Below, piece by piece: positions 1-9,240 of a stretch of 64,000 nucleotides of DNA (positions within the stretch are counted from its first letter, which is position 1; every line of letters starts with the position of its first letter). The position numbers were made by a program, and so were the translations under genes. Source of the stretch: Eutreptiella sp. 'Long Island Sound 2002' (taxonomy: Eukaryota; Euglenozoa; Euglenophyceae; Eutreptiales; Eutreptiaceae); the NCBI GenBank assembly GCA_964036045.1, contig OZ038386.1, positions 19,554,225 to 19,618,224 on the forward strand, in the 5' to 3' direction. Below the pieces are notes generated by a model. The model ran no database searches and had not been told where the DNA came from. It worked only from the letters and a program-made list of their open reading frames with translations.

Positions 1-2830
1 GACCACCACCGTCGCCACGCCCTCTGCCCTTACCAGAGAAGGGGGTTCCTGAAGGATTTCCCTTACCCTTACCCTGTGATCCTGGAGCATTTCCTTTGTT
101 TGTACCGGATTGAGGGGTTTGGCCTGGATTTCGATTTCCGCCTCCGGCGTTGCCATTAGGACTTGTCTGGCCGTTCGGCTGCCCACCGGAGCCGGATGGA
201 GTCCGATTTCCTTTGCCTTGGGACCCGCCAGGGACTCCGGTATTTTTGTTTCCACCGGAGGGGTTCGGATTACCCTTTCCCCCCTTAGCACCATGCACCT
301 GTCTGTCATTCCTGTCTGAATTCTGCGAATTACTGACATTTTCACCAATCACCTTGTGATCGTAAGCAGACCATCGGTGATTAGCAGTGGAATGCGTCTT
401 AGCTCGGTTCGTAGAACCCAAAAGAAGGCAGATGCTACAATGATCCTGAACATTCCGGGTGTCATTCACCTTTTTGTTGCCCTTTTGGGCCCCATTTTGG
501 GTGTTTTGCTGGGTATTCTTGTTTCCCCCAAGACCCTCATGGAAATTTTGATTGGCGGCGTCAGCGAGCCGCTCAACCTCTTCCCACAGTTCCTGCGGGG
601 TGAACGAAAACACCCAGTTCCTGGCCTTCAGGCGATGGCCATGGTCGCTTACTCCCCTGTTGAGGACTTGGACAAACAAGTCCCGATCCTCGTGTTCATT
701 AAATTTGATTTTCCACGTGTTTTCAGTGAATTTCACCTTGGAAAACGACGTGGGGGAGCACTTTTGAAGTGCCTCCCTGACCGTAAACCTGTTGGCCGAG
801 GCGTCGAAGCCATCGACTTCCGCCCACCAGGTCTTGACCTTTTCTTCGGACTGTTTATTCCGAAGGGTGGCGGCGGTTTCTGAGGGGATCTTGTCAAAAA
901 TCAGATTTTTCAGCTCGGCACTAGAAAATCTTTCGCCTGAATGTTCAGATTCTTCTACGAGATTCCAGAAGCGCTGTCTCTTGTCTTGCACTTCGTGCAA
1001 GATTAATCGCGAGAACGAAGGAAAATTCTTCAACATCTGGTGGTAATGGTCCTCTGGCAGCCGGGATCCACGTACCTCCAACTGTTCCCACACCTCATCA
1101 AAGGTAAGGGGGGAACTTGAATCCTCACGATCACTCCAGGTCCTGAGCCAAGTGTTGGCCGGCGCTCCCTCAAGGCAGTCCAAGAGCGCCATCAGGAACT
1201 GATCATCCTGGAGTTTTTGAGTCTTAACCCACAGTTTAAATTCCCGTTGGAACTGAGGCCAACGTCTGGGGTTCCCATTATACTTCGGCTGCTTGGCAAC
1301 CTGACGAAGTCGCAATGAAGTAGGATTTAGGAGTGAATCCAGCCCAACACCGGCCGTAATGGCAGACACCTTGGCGGCATCATTAGCCACACCAGCTCCG
1401 GCGAGGGTCTGGGCGAGCAACATCTGGGCTATTGCATTGGAATCAACAGCAGGAAGGGTAGTACGGGAGGCAGTTCGTTTGGCATTCTGAGCCTCAGTCC
1501 TAGCCTTCGCCGACCTACTCTGAGATCGAGAGATTGTAACCCTTTCCTTTAGCTTAGTCCTGCTGATCCTGGCATCGGTGGTCTTAGAGTCCACCGAAGG
1601 AGCACTCGAAAAAATTTCTGTCGCCTCCTCCGACGGTTCTGTTGTCTGTTCCACCGATGATGCGCCCTCAGATCGCATGTGTGTCTTGAAAAGATCTTTA
1701 ATTCCCAGCGTCTGAATGATGAGTTGCATTTGATCTTTGAGCAATTGGAGCTCAGTATCTCGCTGTAATCTGCAAGAGCAGTCGGCAGGACAGTACATAC
1801 CGTGTCCTGAAGGGCCTGAGCAGGCTGTCGGACCGCTAATCTCAGTGGTCCGCAGCCAGGAGTCCACTTGGGGAGCTCCTTCAGCCCTAATTTCCAGGCT
1901 TGCCTGCCTGGCTGCCTCTAAAATTCCTTCCTCAACCGCGGCGGCTAGATCGTCGCGGATGGAAACAGAGGGATGAGGGGCGGAGGGCCCGGCAACAGGT
2001 GCCTTGGTCTTCTCCTTTGGGAAGGGGTATGCCTCCCAGATCTGCAAAAAAATGGTAAAAGATTCATCTTCTTGAGAACACCACCACATCCTGGTATTGT
2101 TTTCTTCTTGAAGGAGGAAAAAATATTCGAATAAAAAATCAGAGGCGATTCTTTCTTGACCTATCAGCTTAGACGTGGCTAATAGACAAAGGGCCTCAAG
2201 CGCCTCAAGGTTCCGGGTCACTTCTGAAGACAAATGGTTGTCCAATTGTGCCCATGAGGCTGGTCGATTGTAGTTAGGTACCTCACCTGGACCACCCATC
2301 TCAATGTCGTCAATGTCGGCTTCGATGGTCTCGAATGAAGGACATTGGTAAGGGATGTGGGTACCTGCCAGCTCCGTAAGGTCCACCGGAGCGTTGCCAT
2401 CGGCGTAGGCTGGGAGATTCCAGCTGCTTGATGGCCAATTTCGACTGGGATCTTGATTGTAATCTGGGCCTCCACAGCTGCTGATTTGTGCCCTTCTTGG
2501 ACAATTTGGGCTTGCGCAAGGCATTCCTCTCAAGGCCTCGTTCGCACAGCACCACGGCAGCGTAATCGTTACGTCTCCTGAGGTGGCGGAGTCTACGGGG
2601 CCGTACTGGGGAGCTAGCTGTGGTTGGGACACCAAAGGAACAACATTCAGGTAGCCTCTGCTACCATGAAAGTGCTGCCCTGGGTCGTTGTGGGTGCCGG
2701 AGGGCTCGGGGCCGGCAAGACCAGTGGGGCAGGCACGCGAGGAGTCTCCCTGGATGTTGTTATTGGGGGTAGAACCGGATACTCGAACACCAACGGAGGC
2801 GAGAGCAGCGACAACAGAAGCAAGGTCCAT
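1..2830 (-). CDS. gag-like retrotransposon polyprotein, partial (runs off left edge)
   Basis: The minus strand is open for 943 codons from an ATG at 2830-2828 to the window edge, with no stop. I translated it by hand and checked the frame at several points. The middle (about residues 510-640) has the aromatic-rich pattern of retroelement capsid/gag domains, including PKYNGNPRRWPQFQREFKLW. A zinc-finger-like C798-x2-C801-x11-H813-x4-H818 follows, then a Gly/Asn/Pro/Lys-rich low-complexity tail typical of nucleic-acid-binding gag ends. An in-frame TAG 11 codons upstream makes 2830 the first available ATG, unless a leader intron is removed. Protease, reverse transcriptase and integrase would lie beyond position 1. 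The frame is intact, unlike its neighbour at 3.5-7.8 kb, so it may be a younger insertion. Family level (BEL/Pao-like versus other) is not decided. Confidence 0.7.
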   Translation of the reverse strand, partial: MDLASVVAALASVGVRVSGSTPNNNIQGDSSRACPTGLAGPEPSGTHNDPGQHFHGSRGYLNVVPLVSQPQLAPQYGPVDSATSGDVTITLPWCCANEALRGMPCASPNCPRRAQISSCGGPDYNQDPSRNWPSSSWNLPAYADGNAPVDLTELAGTHIPYQCPSFETIEADIDDIEMGGPGEVPNYNRPASWAQLDNHLSSEVTRNLEALEALCLLATSKLIGQERIASDFLFEYFFLLQEENNTRMWWCSQEDESFTIFLQIWEAYPFPKEKTKAPVAGPSAPHPSVSIRDDLAAAVEEGILEAARQASLEIRAEGAPQVDSWLRTTEISGPTACSGPSGHGMYCPADCSCRLQRDTELQLLKDQMQLIIQTLGIKDLFKTHMRSEGASSVEQTTEPSEEATEIFSSAPSVDSKTTDARISRTKLKERVTISRSQSRSAKARTEAQNAKRTASRTTLPAVDSNAIAQMLLAQTLAGAGVANDAAKVSAITAGVGLDSLLNPTSLRLRQVAKQPKYNGNPRRWPQFQREFKLWVKTQKLQDDQFLMALLDCLEGAPANTWLRTWSDREDSSSPLTFDEVWEQLEVRGSRLPEDHYHQMLKNFPSFSRLILHEVQDKRQRFWNLVEESEHSGERFSSAELKNLIFDKIPSETAATLRNKQSEEKVKTWWAEVDGFDASANRFTVREALQKCSPTSFSKVKFTENTWKIKFNEHEDRDLFVQVLNRGVSDHGHRLKARNWVFSFTPQELWEEVERLADAANQNFHEGLGGNKNTQQNTQNGAQKGNKKVNDTRNVQDHCSICLLLGSTNRAKTHSTANHRWSAYDHKVIGENVSNSQNSDRNDRQVHGAKGGKGNPNPSGGNKNTGVPGGSQGKGNRTPSGSGGQPNGQTSPNGNAGGGNRNPGQTPQSGTNKGNAPGSQGKGKGNPSGTPFSGKGRGRGDGGG

Positions 2831-2860
2831 GCTGATTGTGGTCCGGCAGAAAATCCCAGT

Positions 2861-3197
2861 CTATGAAGAAAATTGATGCGAATTATTCTAAATACATCTG
2901 AGTGTCCAAAACTGTCTGAAAAGATTTAAATAATCCAATTATGTAAAAATGTTTGGCCGATCTGGCCCGCGAGCACGCGTCAGCGGCAAATGGCGATTCC
3001 AGCTAAAATAGCGGAACGCGGCGGATTTACGGGAAATGGACCGCGGAATCAAATCCGGCATATCAGAAATATATAGGAAATATCCTGAGACTGAGCTGCG
3101 AGGCGGCGATTCCGCCGAAGCAAAGAAAATGACCAAAATGTAGCCAATCTGGGCAGAATGTCTGAAAATCTGAGCAGATGGGGCTAGCCGCACTTAC
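2861..3197 (-). other. possible leader intron of the gag-like gene
   Basis: Reading the minus strand, AAT|GTAAGTG at 3198/3197 is a near-consensus donor. TTTTCTTCATAG|ACTGGG at 2861/2860 is a good acceptor, 30 bases before the gag ATG. Together they would remove 337 bases. A TATATAT string lies inside at 3069-3075 and could instead be a promoter element with initiation downstream of it, so the two readings compete. No paired long terminal repeats were found. Confidence 0.3.
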
Positions 3198-3437
3198 ATT
3201 CGGTCAGCAAGTTGTTTCCATAGGTGTTTTGTCGTGCCGTTTGTGCAAAAAAAGGTGAACAAGTCGTCCACCAGCTGTTGGTCCCCCCACCCGCTGTAGT
3301 GGTCGTTCACCGGTTGCAGCCAGTGGTGGGACATTTTTTAAAAAAGGTTTGTCACGCGTCAGTTCAGGTGGTTATGCAAATATTTTGTTCAGAAAAGCGC
3401 GCGCCACTGGCGCAGCCGCCGCCGCCAGCGCTGGCGG

Positions 3438-3480
3438 TGGTTCAACCGCGGTTCAACCGCGGTTCAGCGGTTCAACCGCA
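3438..3480. repeat. tandem GGTTCAACCGC motif
   Basis: GGTTCAACCGC is repeated three times, once with a one-base change, over 43 bases. Each unit is partly self-complementary (GGTT...AACC). It is followed by TTCAACTGGGTTAAACCGGGTTAAACC. It sits where the truncated retroelement at 3.5-7.8 kb ends and the upstream region of the left gag frame begins, so it may mark an insertion boundary. Confidence 0.6.
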
Positions 3481-3501
3481 CCCCTTCCGAGTTCAACTGG
3501 G

Positions 3502-3810
3502 TTAAACCGGGTTAAACCACTGTGTGAAGTACCTGATCCAAATGAGCACGTAGGGAAGCGTCTGCACCCGCGGGTCTAATAGCTTGATCTTGTCCTCCAT
3601 GTCCTCGTCGGAGTGTAAGTTGCTTGCCCCCTGAGTAATAGACGTCGGGAGGTGATCCTCCACCGACTCTTCGCCCTTGGTAGTATCCTTCAACCCTTGG
3701 TAGGCATATAGTAGGTCTCGTTCAACCATCTCCGGTGGACGATGGCAACATAGGCACGCTTGAGGGGGTTCACATACAAATTCCTCCGAGAGGTCGTCCT
3801 CCTCTGAATG
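3502..3810 (-). pseudogene. frameshifted continuation of the retroelement
   Basis: Shifting frame near 3800 restores sensible coding (EEDDLSEEFVCEPPQACLCC and onward) that reads through to LLDPRVQTLPYVLIW before running into unrelated sequence and a stop at 3502. A small insertion or deletion therefore split this frame from the one ending at 3770. The loss of similarity after LPYVLIW marks the truncation point of the element. Confidence 0.5.
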
Positions 3811-4714
3811 GGGTCCTCACATGGGCACCCCACACGCTCTTCATGAGCTTAAGATCTACCTCCCTTTGCCAGGTGGTGATCTTCTGTTTGAGGCCCTCCT
3901 TCAATTGGAATAGATCTCCCTTACGTCCTTGCTTCAGTGGCCATGAGCTGCGGGTGGGCTTAGCGTAGCATAGCTTTTTTGCCACCAACCTCCTCTTGGA
4001 GTCCACATACTGCCTTAGCCTGGATCCCGGGTCCAGCTCTTCGTCCACGGGGTCTTCCACCCTCATGGAGAGTAGGGGTTTCAGTGGGGCGACGTACTCG
4101 GCGTTCTCCACTTCCTCCACGCAGGTCTGCACGAAGAAGGCGTCATGCTCAGTTTCGTCATCTGAGTGGATAGAGCTGGGGAGCTCGGATAGTCCACACT
4201 CAGAGACTCCATCAGGAACAGGTACATGGCAGGGAGAGTTGGGGGCGTTGGTGTTAGTCACGACGTATTCATCTCCTCCGGGTATAGTCTCAATAGCATC
4301 TTGAGGTCGTAGTCGATCCTTCAAGTCACCCAAGGCGAGTGCATCACTTTCTCGTTTTATAGCCTGGACCAGAGTCGAGTCCAGGTCTTCCCAGGGGATG
4401 GAGGTAAGACTTCCATCCACCACACTGAGCATACTCCCCCATCTGGGTTTCCCCATAGGCGTCTTACGCCCCAGAGGCACGTATATGGCCTCATCAGGTA
4501 ACCGAACAGAGCTGATAGTCAGCCTGTCCAGGAGGGTTCGCCAGTACTCGTTGCCCCCATGGGCTCCCCAATCGGGGGAACACAGGACCATACGGGAACG
4601 TTCCAAGGCCACCTTGGTCAAGACCTTCCCCAGTTCACTGAGCCTGGGGTTCCCGTAGGCCATCCCGAAAGAGGGCCAGTAAAATTTGTAGCTGCAGTTC
4701 TTCCCCTTGCTGCA
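3770..4714 (-). pseudogene. post-protease region of the retroelement, function unknown
   Basis: The protease frame continues after the TAG at 4715. Notable strings are GNPRLSELGKVLTKVALER, VLCSPDWGAHGGNEYWRTLL and RLPDEAIYV, then an acidic region and a basic Lys-rich end. I recognise this block from algal retroelement frames but cannot assign a biochemical role. It is not a reverse transcriptase: no YXDD-type motif is present. The same block, badly decayed, recurs on the plus strand at 10417-11041 (NPLFLELAKVLTNIAFEG, LPNGPIYV, LSEIASTIPSVD). The frame ends in a TGA that appears only because of a frameshift near 3800. Confidence 0.55.
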
Positions 4715-5305
4715 CTAAAGGTCCAGGACATGTTGCTTGTCGCTGGTGAACAACTCCACACTCAGGTCTTCTCTAGAGTAACCCAACTCCTTCAGACCTT
4801 GGTCTAGGACTTCCCCCAATAGTTGATAGTCCTCAGTTTTGGAGGCCGCCATCATGTTCGAGGGCTCCTCCTTCGATAGCCTCAGGTAGCTCGAGGTGTG
4901 CTCAGACTGCTCCAGTGGCACAGACTCTCTGCCCTCGCCGTGGTCCACGTAGAGGAGGTAGGGCGCTTGCAGCGTCAGGGATTGTATCTGGGAGTGCTGC
5001 ACGAAGAAGTCAATGCCCAATACAAAGTCGAAGGCTTCAGTGTCCATCACATAGAACCGATGGGCGATCGTTCGGGAGCCCATAGGTACCTCCACTTCAC
5101 AGTCCCCGCAGCTATAAACCACATGCCCATCCCCCATTCGTATAGCCGCGGTGGTCATGGTGTTCTTCAGGCTCCCACAAGGAAAAATCTTCTTGGCCAC
5201 TATAGATATGCTGGCCCCAGTGTCCAATACCCCCAGGTATTCACGTCCCCCTAGTCGGATACGTACCCAGAACACCAAGTCCAGGGCCCCACCGGAGCGT
5301 CCCCG
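4715..5305 (-). pseudogene. retropepsin-like aspartic protease, in frame after TGA
   Basis: The same frame continues after the TGA. The catalytic triplet context is LGVLDTGASISIVAKK (Asp-Thr-Gly). Downstream FVLGIDFFVQH matches the second conserved hydrophobic-Gly motif before the flap-side helix of retroviral-type proteases. The spacing of about 90 residues is normal for a single-lobe retropepsin that works as a dimer. After it come an acidic linker and a TAG at 4717-4715. The protease would cleave the gag-pol polyprotein. All visible catalytic residues are intact, so the loss is at the level of the flanking stop codons. Confidence 0.7.
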
Positions 5306-5884
5306 TCAGAACTCCGCGGGACAAGTCACCTCGAACCCCTTGTTCCGCAATTTGGGGGCCATCCTCATGAAACGGCTTCTCTTCTTAGCGTTGCCGTCAT
5401 CACCGCCTTCATGCTCACGCTTAGCCCCTTGTTCTTGCTGGGCCTGTATTTGTGAGCGTGTGGTCGGACCAGACTGCCCCCCAGAGGGCTCGGAGTTCCC
5501 CCCTGGATTAGGGTTGGGGCTGCCTCCGTTCTTGTCCGGGTTCTTGTTGTCCTTGTCTGGCTGGCGGTTAGCGCCTCCTCCTTGTCCACCTTGCCTCTTG
5601 TCTTGCCCTTGTCCACGTCCTTTCGACCTGCCCTTGCCGGAATCGTTGCCTTTGCCTTTGCCTCCACCTTTGCCAGAGCCTTTGCCAGGATCCTCACCCT
5701 TCAGCTTCGCCGACAGGCGCTGCTTGTGGTAGCACTCATCCTCATAGTGCTTCCTCTTCCCACAGAAGGCACAGGTGATAGTACACCTGTAGTGATCCGG
5801 CATCTTCGCCTTGGCGCCGGTGTTGGTCTCCTGCTTCTTCCCTTGGACTACGAAGCAGTCTCGCTGCTCGCAGTCAAGGGGGTG
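5306..5884 (-). pseudogene. nucleocapsid-like CCHC zinc knuckle region, in frame after TAG
   Basis: This continues the gag frame without shift after the TAG at 5885. About 28 codons further comes CAFCGKRKHYEDEC, an exact C-x2-C-x4-H-x4-C knuckle. A long Gly/Lys/Asp/Asn-rich segment with GKG and PDK repeats follows, then a basic KKRSRFMRMAPKLR stretch. The frame ends at a TGA (5308-5306). Knuckles of this type bind RNA in retroelement gag proteins. The segment is called a pseudogene because it has no independent start expected to be used, and both borders are single stop codons in an otherwise continuous frame. Confidence 0.65.
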
Positions 5885-7795
5885 CTACAGGTGGCCCTGC
5901 TCGCCTCTGGCATCACACCAGAAGAGCTCCTTGACGTTTTCCATGATACGGGCGTCTTTGGGGGTAGTCCCCTGTCCAGGTCTGGATCCTTGGTACCCTT
6001 TGCCTTGGCTTCCAGAGCCTCCCCGTTCAGGACGGTAGTTGTTCAGGTGCTGGTCGCTTTCTTTCTCCAGCGCCAGCTCCAGAAGTAGCACACATAAATC
6101 CTCGTATTGGAGGGCTCTCGCCTTGCGCTCTGCCGTTGAACGGCACTCGTCCCACAGCTCCCGAGGGAGCTTAGCCACCAACCAGAAAAGCAGGTCGTCG
6201 CTGCTGTAGGAACCGGGCGTCAATCGTCCAGCCCAGTGATCTAGGTCAGCCAATAGCTCAGAGACCCTGCCAGGTTTGGGGTTGCTGGGCAGCACGGCCA
6301 GGTTCTGGATCTCGGCCCTGATGGAGAGGTCGGTTTCATAAGTCGGGTACTGCCTCTCCAAGGCAACCAACACATCGGCAAAGGTGGCGGACCTAGTCAC
6401 GATCTGCTTGACCTGCTTCTCCAGGTACTTGGTCTTGCAACACTGCAGGAGCAGATCGCACTTGACCCGTCCGCTAGCGTGGGTTTGGCTGGTCAATCGT
6501 AGGAACCGGCCAAAATTCTCAGCGAACTCGCTGAGGTCCTTGCCTGTGAACTCAGGCAGGCTCACCACAGTCTTGGAGGTGGCAATGGCCTTAGCCTCCC
6601 GAGACCTGCGTCCCTCAGGGCGCCGGGTCTTCCTTTTCTTCTTTTTCTTCTGCCCACTTGGGTTCTCAGGGTCCTCAGGGTCGTCGTCCTCCGAGGGCAA
6701 AGCAGAAGTCATCGACGGCGGCTCATCATCGGAGGGGTCTCCGCCTAGGTCACTGGAGCCATAGGGCTCCATCTCCACCATTGCCCTCAGGGCTCTCAGC
6801 CCCAGCCGGTCCAGCTCTGCTCTCGTAGAATTCCCCACGTGGCTGTAGGGTGGCTGGGCCGTCCTCGGTACGAAAGGGCTTCTTGGTATCGCTGCAGGGG
6901 TCGGAAGCGGTCGGCTCCTCAGGCTCCCCAGGGTGTTTGTCAACCCTGCCACCAGGTGGTTAGCCTGTACTCGATGGGGTGAAATTCCCACCATGGTAGG
7001 TGACGCTTGGGGCGGAGTCAGCGGCTCTAGTTTAGCCCGAATCTCTTCAGTGAGATCGCCCACAAGTTCAGAGGTGGCTCCTCGGAGAGCCTCTTTTATC
7101 TCTGATCGCGTCAGGGACCTGTTGGAGGATCTCCCCAATCCTCTACTCCTGCTCCCGCATGACTCAGGTCCTCTCCTCAGCCCACTCAGGGTTGCATACC
7201 CAGGAACATCCACATAGGCTCCCGTAGCGGGCAGAGGATGGTGATAGTCAGCCGCATACCATCGCGGTGCAGAACTGGAGGCCACCGGCTCACTGGTAGT
7301 AGTTGCCTCTGGAAACGCAGTGGTAGGTGGGTTCACACCATAGGCAGGGTAGGTAGGCATACCAGTAAAGCCTGTGACCTCAGCCATAGGCGGGTTGGGT
7401 ATGGGTGTGGATGTTGCAGCGGCTGGGTCTGGAGTTGGGAGTGTGGTGGTTGTAGGAGAGGGTGATGCGTGGAGGCCAGAAGCGCTTGGTGCGCCCTCGA
7501 AGGTCGAATCACTTGTCGGGTCGTGCCCATGGTCTACTCCTTCGTCTGCCATGCTTTCTCCAGCATCCTTCTCTCTCTCTCTCTTATTCTTCACAGGATT
7601 GGTGTCCACCTCCTCGACTGAGAGGGCCCGGAAGGCCGACTGAAGTCCTTCCAGCGAATCATCCGCCACGTCCACTGGCCCATGTAAGGGCACCGAAGGT
7701 ACAGCGCTAGGTCCAGGTCCAGATTCACCAGGTGCTGGCATTGCTGGTGCCTCAGGCGCCGTCCTCACGTCGGTGTCCTCCTTCTTTGTGTCCAT
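5885..7795 (-). CDS. gag-like protein of the decayed element
   Basis: This stretch has 636 codons from an ATG to an in-frame TAG. Residues 1-340 are Pro/Ser/Thr-rich and low complexity. A basic Lys/Arg block (KKKKKRKTRR) near residue 390 is followed by a compact helical gag core from about residue 410 (LPEFTGKDLSEFAENFGRFL onward), containing a leucine-rich stretch and an LPRELWDEC motif. The last residues, FWCDARGEQGHL, look like the start of a cysteine/histidine cluster that would continue beyond the TAG. The stop therefore probably interrupts the original protein. The role would be the structural protein of the retroelement particle. Confidence 0.65.
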   Translation of the reverse strand: MDTKKEDTDVRTAPEAPAMPAPGESGPGPSAVPSVPLHGPVDVADDSLEGLQSAFRALSVEEVDTNPVKNKREREKDAGESMADEGVDHGHDPTSDSTFEGAPSASGLHASPSPTTTTLPTPDPAAATSTPIPNPPMAEVTGFTGMPTYPAYGVNPPTTAFPEATTTSEPVASSSAPRWYAADYHHPLPATGAYVDVPGYATLSGLRRGPESCGSRSRGLGRSSNRSLTRSEIKEALRGATSELVGDLTEEIRAKLEPLTPPQASPTMVGISPHRVQANHLVAGLTNTLGSLRSRPLPTPAAIPRSPFVPRTAQPPYSHVGNSTRAELDRLGLRALRAMVEMEPYGSSDLGGDPSDDEPPSMTSALPSEDDDPEDPENPSGQKKKKKRKTRRPEGRRSREAKAIATSKTVVSLPEFTGKDLSEFAENFGRFLRLTSQTHASGRVKCDLLLQCCKTKYLEKQVKQIVTRSATFADVLVALERQYPTYETDLSIRAEIQNLAVLPSNPKPGRVSELLADLDHWAGRLTPGSYSSDDLLFWLVAKLPRELWDECRSTAERKARALQYEDLCVLLLELALEKESDQHLNNYRPERGGSGSQGKGYQGSRPGQGTTPKDARIMENVKELFWCDARGEQGHL

Positions 7796-8330
7796 ATTCG
7801 CCCTTCTTGCTTATATATGACAGATCTCGGCGCACTGGTTGTACGGCACGGGGTTGCTGCTGGTACGCAGAGACTGTCTGCCTCTTGCTACCAGAAGGTT
7901 TTATAGTGATTTCAACACTCTGTGTTTGTTGTGCCTCTCCTGCTGCTTGCTGCTGGTGTAGGGTTCCTGCTGCTTGTTTTTGATGAGGAAAATGTTTTAT
8001 TGTTGAAATACAACCAATCCGGGATAACCCAAGCCAGAGATAAGCAAGTAGAAGAAGATCAGGATCAAAGCATGAAGGGCTGCAGTCACAAAGAGTTAGA
8101 TAAAGACAACTATCAACAATAGACCACAGCAATTAGCATACATTGCAACTCAGGATGAAATATTTTACATGTTTGAGAAAAACTGATTGGAAAACTGCCC
8201 CAAAGGCTCACTCTCATCCACAGTGCTATCTTGAGATGTGCACTCTTTGTTTTTGGGTCCCATAGGTGCTGAGGTGGCATGGCTTGTGGCGCTGAGGTCA
8301 CTGCCATGTCACATGGGATTTCCTACTTAG
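7796..8330. other. leader of the decayed element and flank; no gene seen
   Basis: This is sequence upstream of the gag ATG. It holds CTGCTGGTA-like short repeats and no convincing start-proximal LTR, primer-binding site or promoter. Open frames here read into gag in the wrong frame and have no recognisable content. Confidence 0.4.
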
Positions 8331-8402
8331 CTAGGCTGACTGGGTATTGAACCCAGGACCTCTCAAAAAGAGGTGCCCCAGCCCCCTAGGGTGCATACCA
8401 CT
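8330..8402 (-). repeat. tRNA-derived SINE-like sequence
   Basis: On the minus strand the sequence reads from TGGTATGCACCC, an A-box-like position, to GGTCCTGGGTTCAATACCC, a near-consensus RNA polymerase III B box with its T-arm stem (GGGT...ACCC). The anticodon arm is present as CCTCTTTTTGAGAGG, but no full acceptor stem closes. It is therefore a tRNA-related repeat and not a functional tRNA. A related B-box unit is at 9160-9240. A 14-base string 3' of it (GTCACTGCCATGTC, 8297-8310) recurs at 9479-9492. Confidence 0.45.
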
Positions 8403-8833
8403 AGGATAGCTAAGAATTCATGAGAAAACATAGATAAATTCATAGGCTCTGCCTTCAGCATATCAGTGCCTCAGCAACCCAGGAAAAGATGTTTCAGTGC
8501 CTGTAGCTTGGGGATAAAGGGGTCCACACCACATCCTGATTTAGTGTTTGGTTCCATAGGTCAAAATGTGTTATCACCCATTTTGGTTGGGCCAATACTA
8601 AGATAAAAATGCATGAGTGCTTAGAGCACCTCTTATACAACTAAAGTATACCCTAAAGCATTGGAAAAGCACTTTTTCTTACTATGGATGCGTGTAACAT
8701 GACACTAACATACCTGAGAAGTGGGTTGTCCACCTGCTCTGTGGTGTGGGTTTCTGTTCAATGCTTTTTCCTAAAGTTTATTAAATTTTTGATGCAACTG
8801 TGCAAAAATTTCTTTTAAAAGTTTTAAAAACCA
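8403..8833. other. AT-rich intergenic DNA, nothing recognised
   Basis: Both strands are broken by stops. No repeat, RNA gene or conserved coding pattern is visible. Confidence 0.5.
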
Positions 8834-8994
8834 CGGCTCATACCTTCTTTTTCTGGAGCCGTTTACGCTTGCGCAACTCTTTTTGGGAGTCCGCTTCTGT
8901 TGCGCTTGTTTGCGACTATAGGTTTCGGCCTAAGATTGACGATTTCTAACGTCTTTTCGTCAATTTTTAGCGATTTGACTTCTTAAATCGCTAA
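8834..8994. other. cluster of four short hairpins
   Basis: Four inverted repeats follow one another. They are CGGCTC/GAGCCG (8834-8861), GCGCAAC/GTTGCGC (8871-8905), ATTGACGA/TCGTCAAT (8935-8964, 14-base loop) and TTAGCGATTT/AAATCGCTAA (8967-8994, 8-base loop). The last two are perfect 8- and 10-bp stems only two bases apart. The cluster lies about 170 bp before a tRNA-like B box and a T run on the plus strand. The function is unknown. It could be the body of a SINE or MITE, or a structured RNA. Confidence 0.5.
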
Positions 8995-9159
8995 CCCTTT
9001 CGCTAAACCACTGGATTCGCTCCCTGTTGATTCCATTTTCTATTTTTTTCAGCTCCTGGAGTTTTGTGCCCTCCATTGGGAGTTTTGCTCCGCCCTGGCC
9101 TTTGGTCAGGACGTTTACTAAAACGCTGTTTATACAGGGATCGCCGTCCGCATTAGAGC

Positions 9160-9240
9160 GTTCGACTGTACCCTAGTGGGCAAGCATGTGTGCTCCAGGG
9201 AGGGAGTCCTGGGTTCAAACCCCACTACCCCCAAATTTTT
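9160..9240 (+). repeat. tRNA-like B-box repeat with T-run
   Basis: CCTAGTGGGCAAGCATGTG resembles an A box. GTCCTGGGTTCAAACCCCA is a strong B box with a T stem, and AAATTTTT just after could terminate RNA polymerase III. The 5' acceptor strand does not pair with CACTACCCCCA, so it is not a functional tRNA. It shares GTCCTGGGTTCAA with the minus-strand repeat at 8330-8402. Confidence 0.45.

Larger units (their letters stand above)
3502..7795 (-). mobile_element. truncated, decayed LTR-type retrotransposon (gag-protease)
   Basis: One minus-strand frame runs from an ATG at 7795 to 3770 with only three stops: TAG at 5887-5885, TGA at 5308-5306 and TAG at 4717-4715. A frameshift near 3800 moves the rest to another frame ending at 3502. 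In order it encodes gag, a CCHC zinc knuckle, a retropepsin-like protease and a further region of unknown role. There is no reverse transcriptase, RNase H or integrase: the element stops where the TTCAACCGC repeat begins. No LTR pair is visible. The order gag-NC-PR in one frame fits Ty3/gypsy-like elements. A diverged copy of the post-protease part lies on the plus strand at 10.4-11.0 kb. Confidence 0.75.

Noticed and set aside
9160-9240. Functional tRNA gene
   Set aside because: The B box is good, but the acceptor stem does not pair and the D arm is poor.
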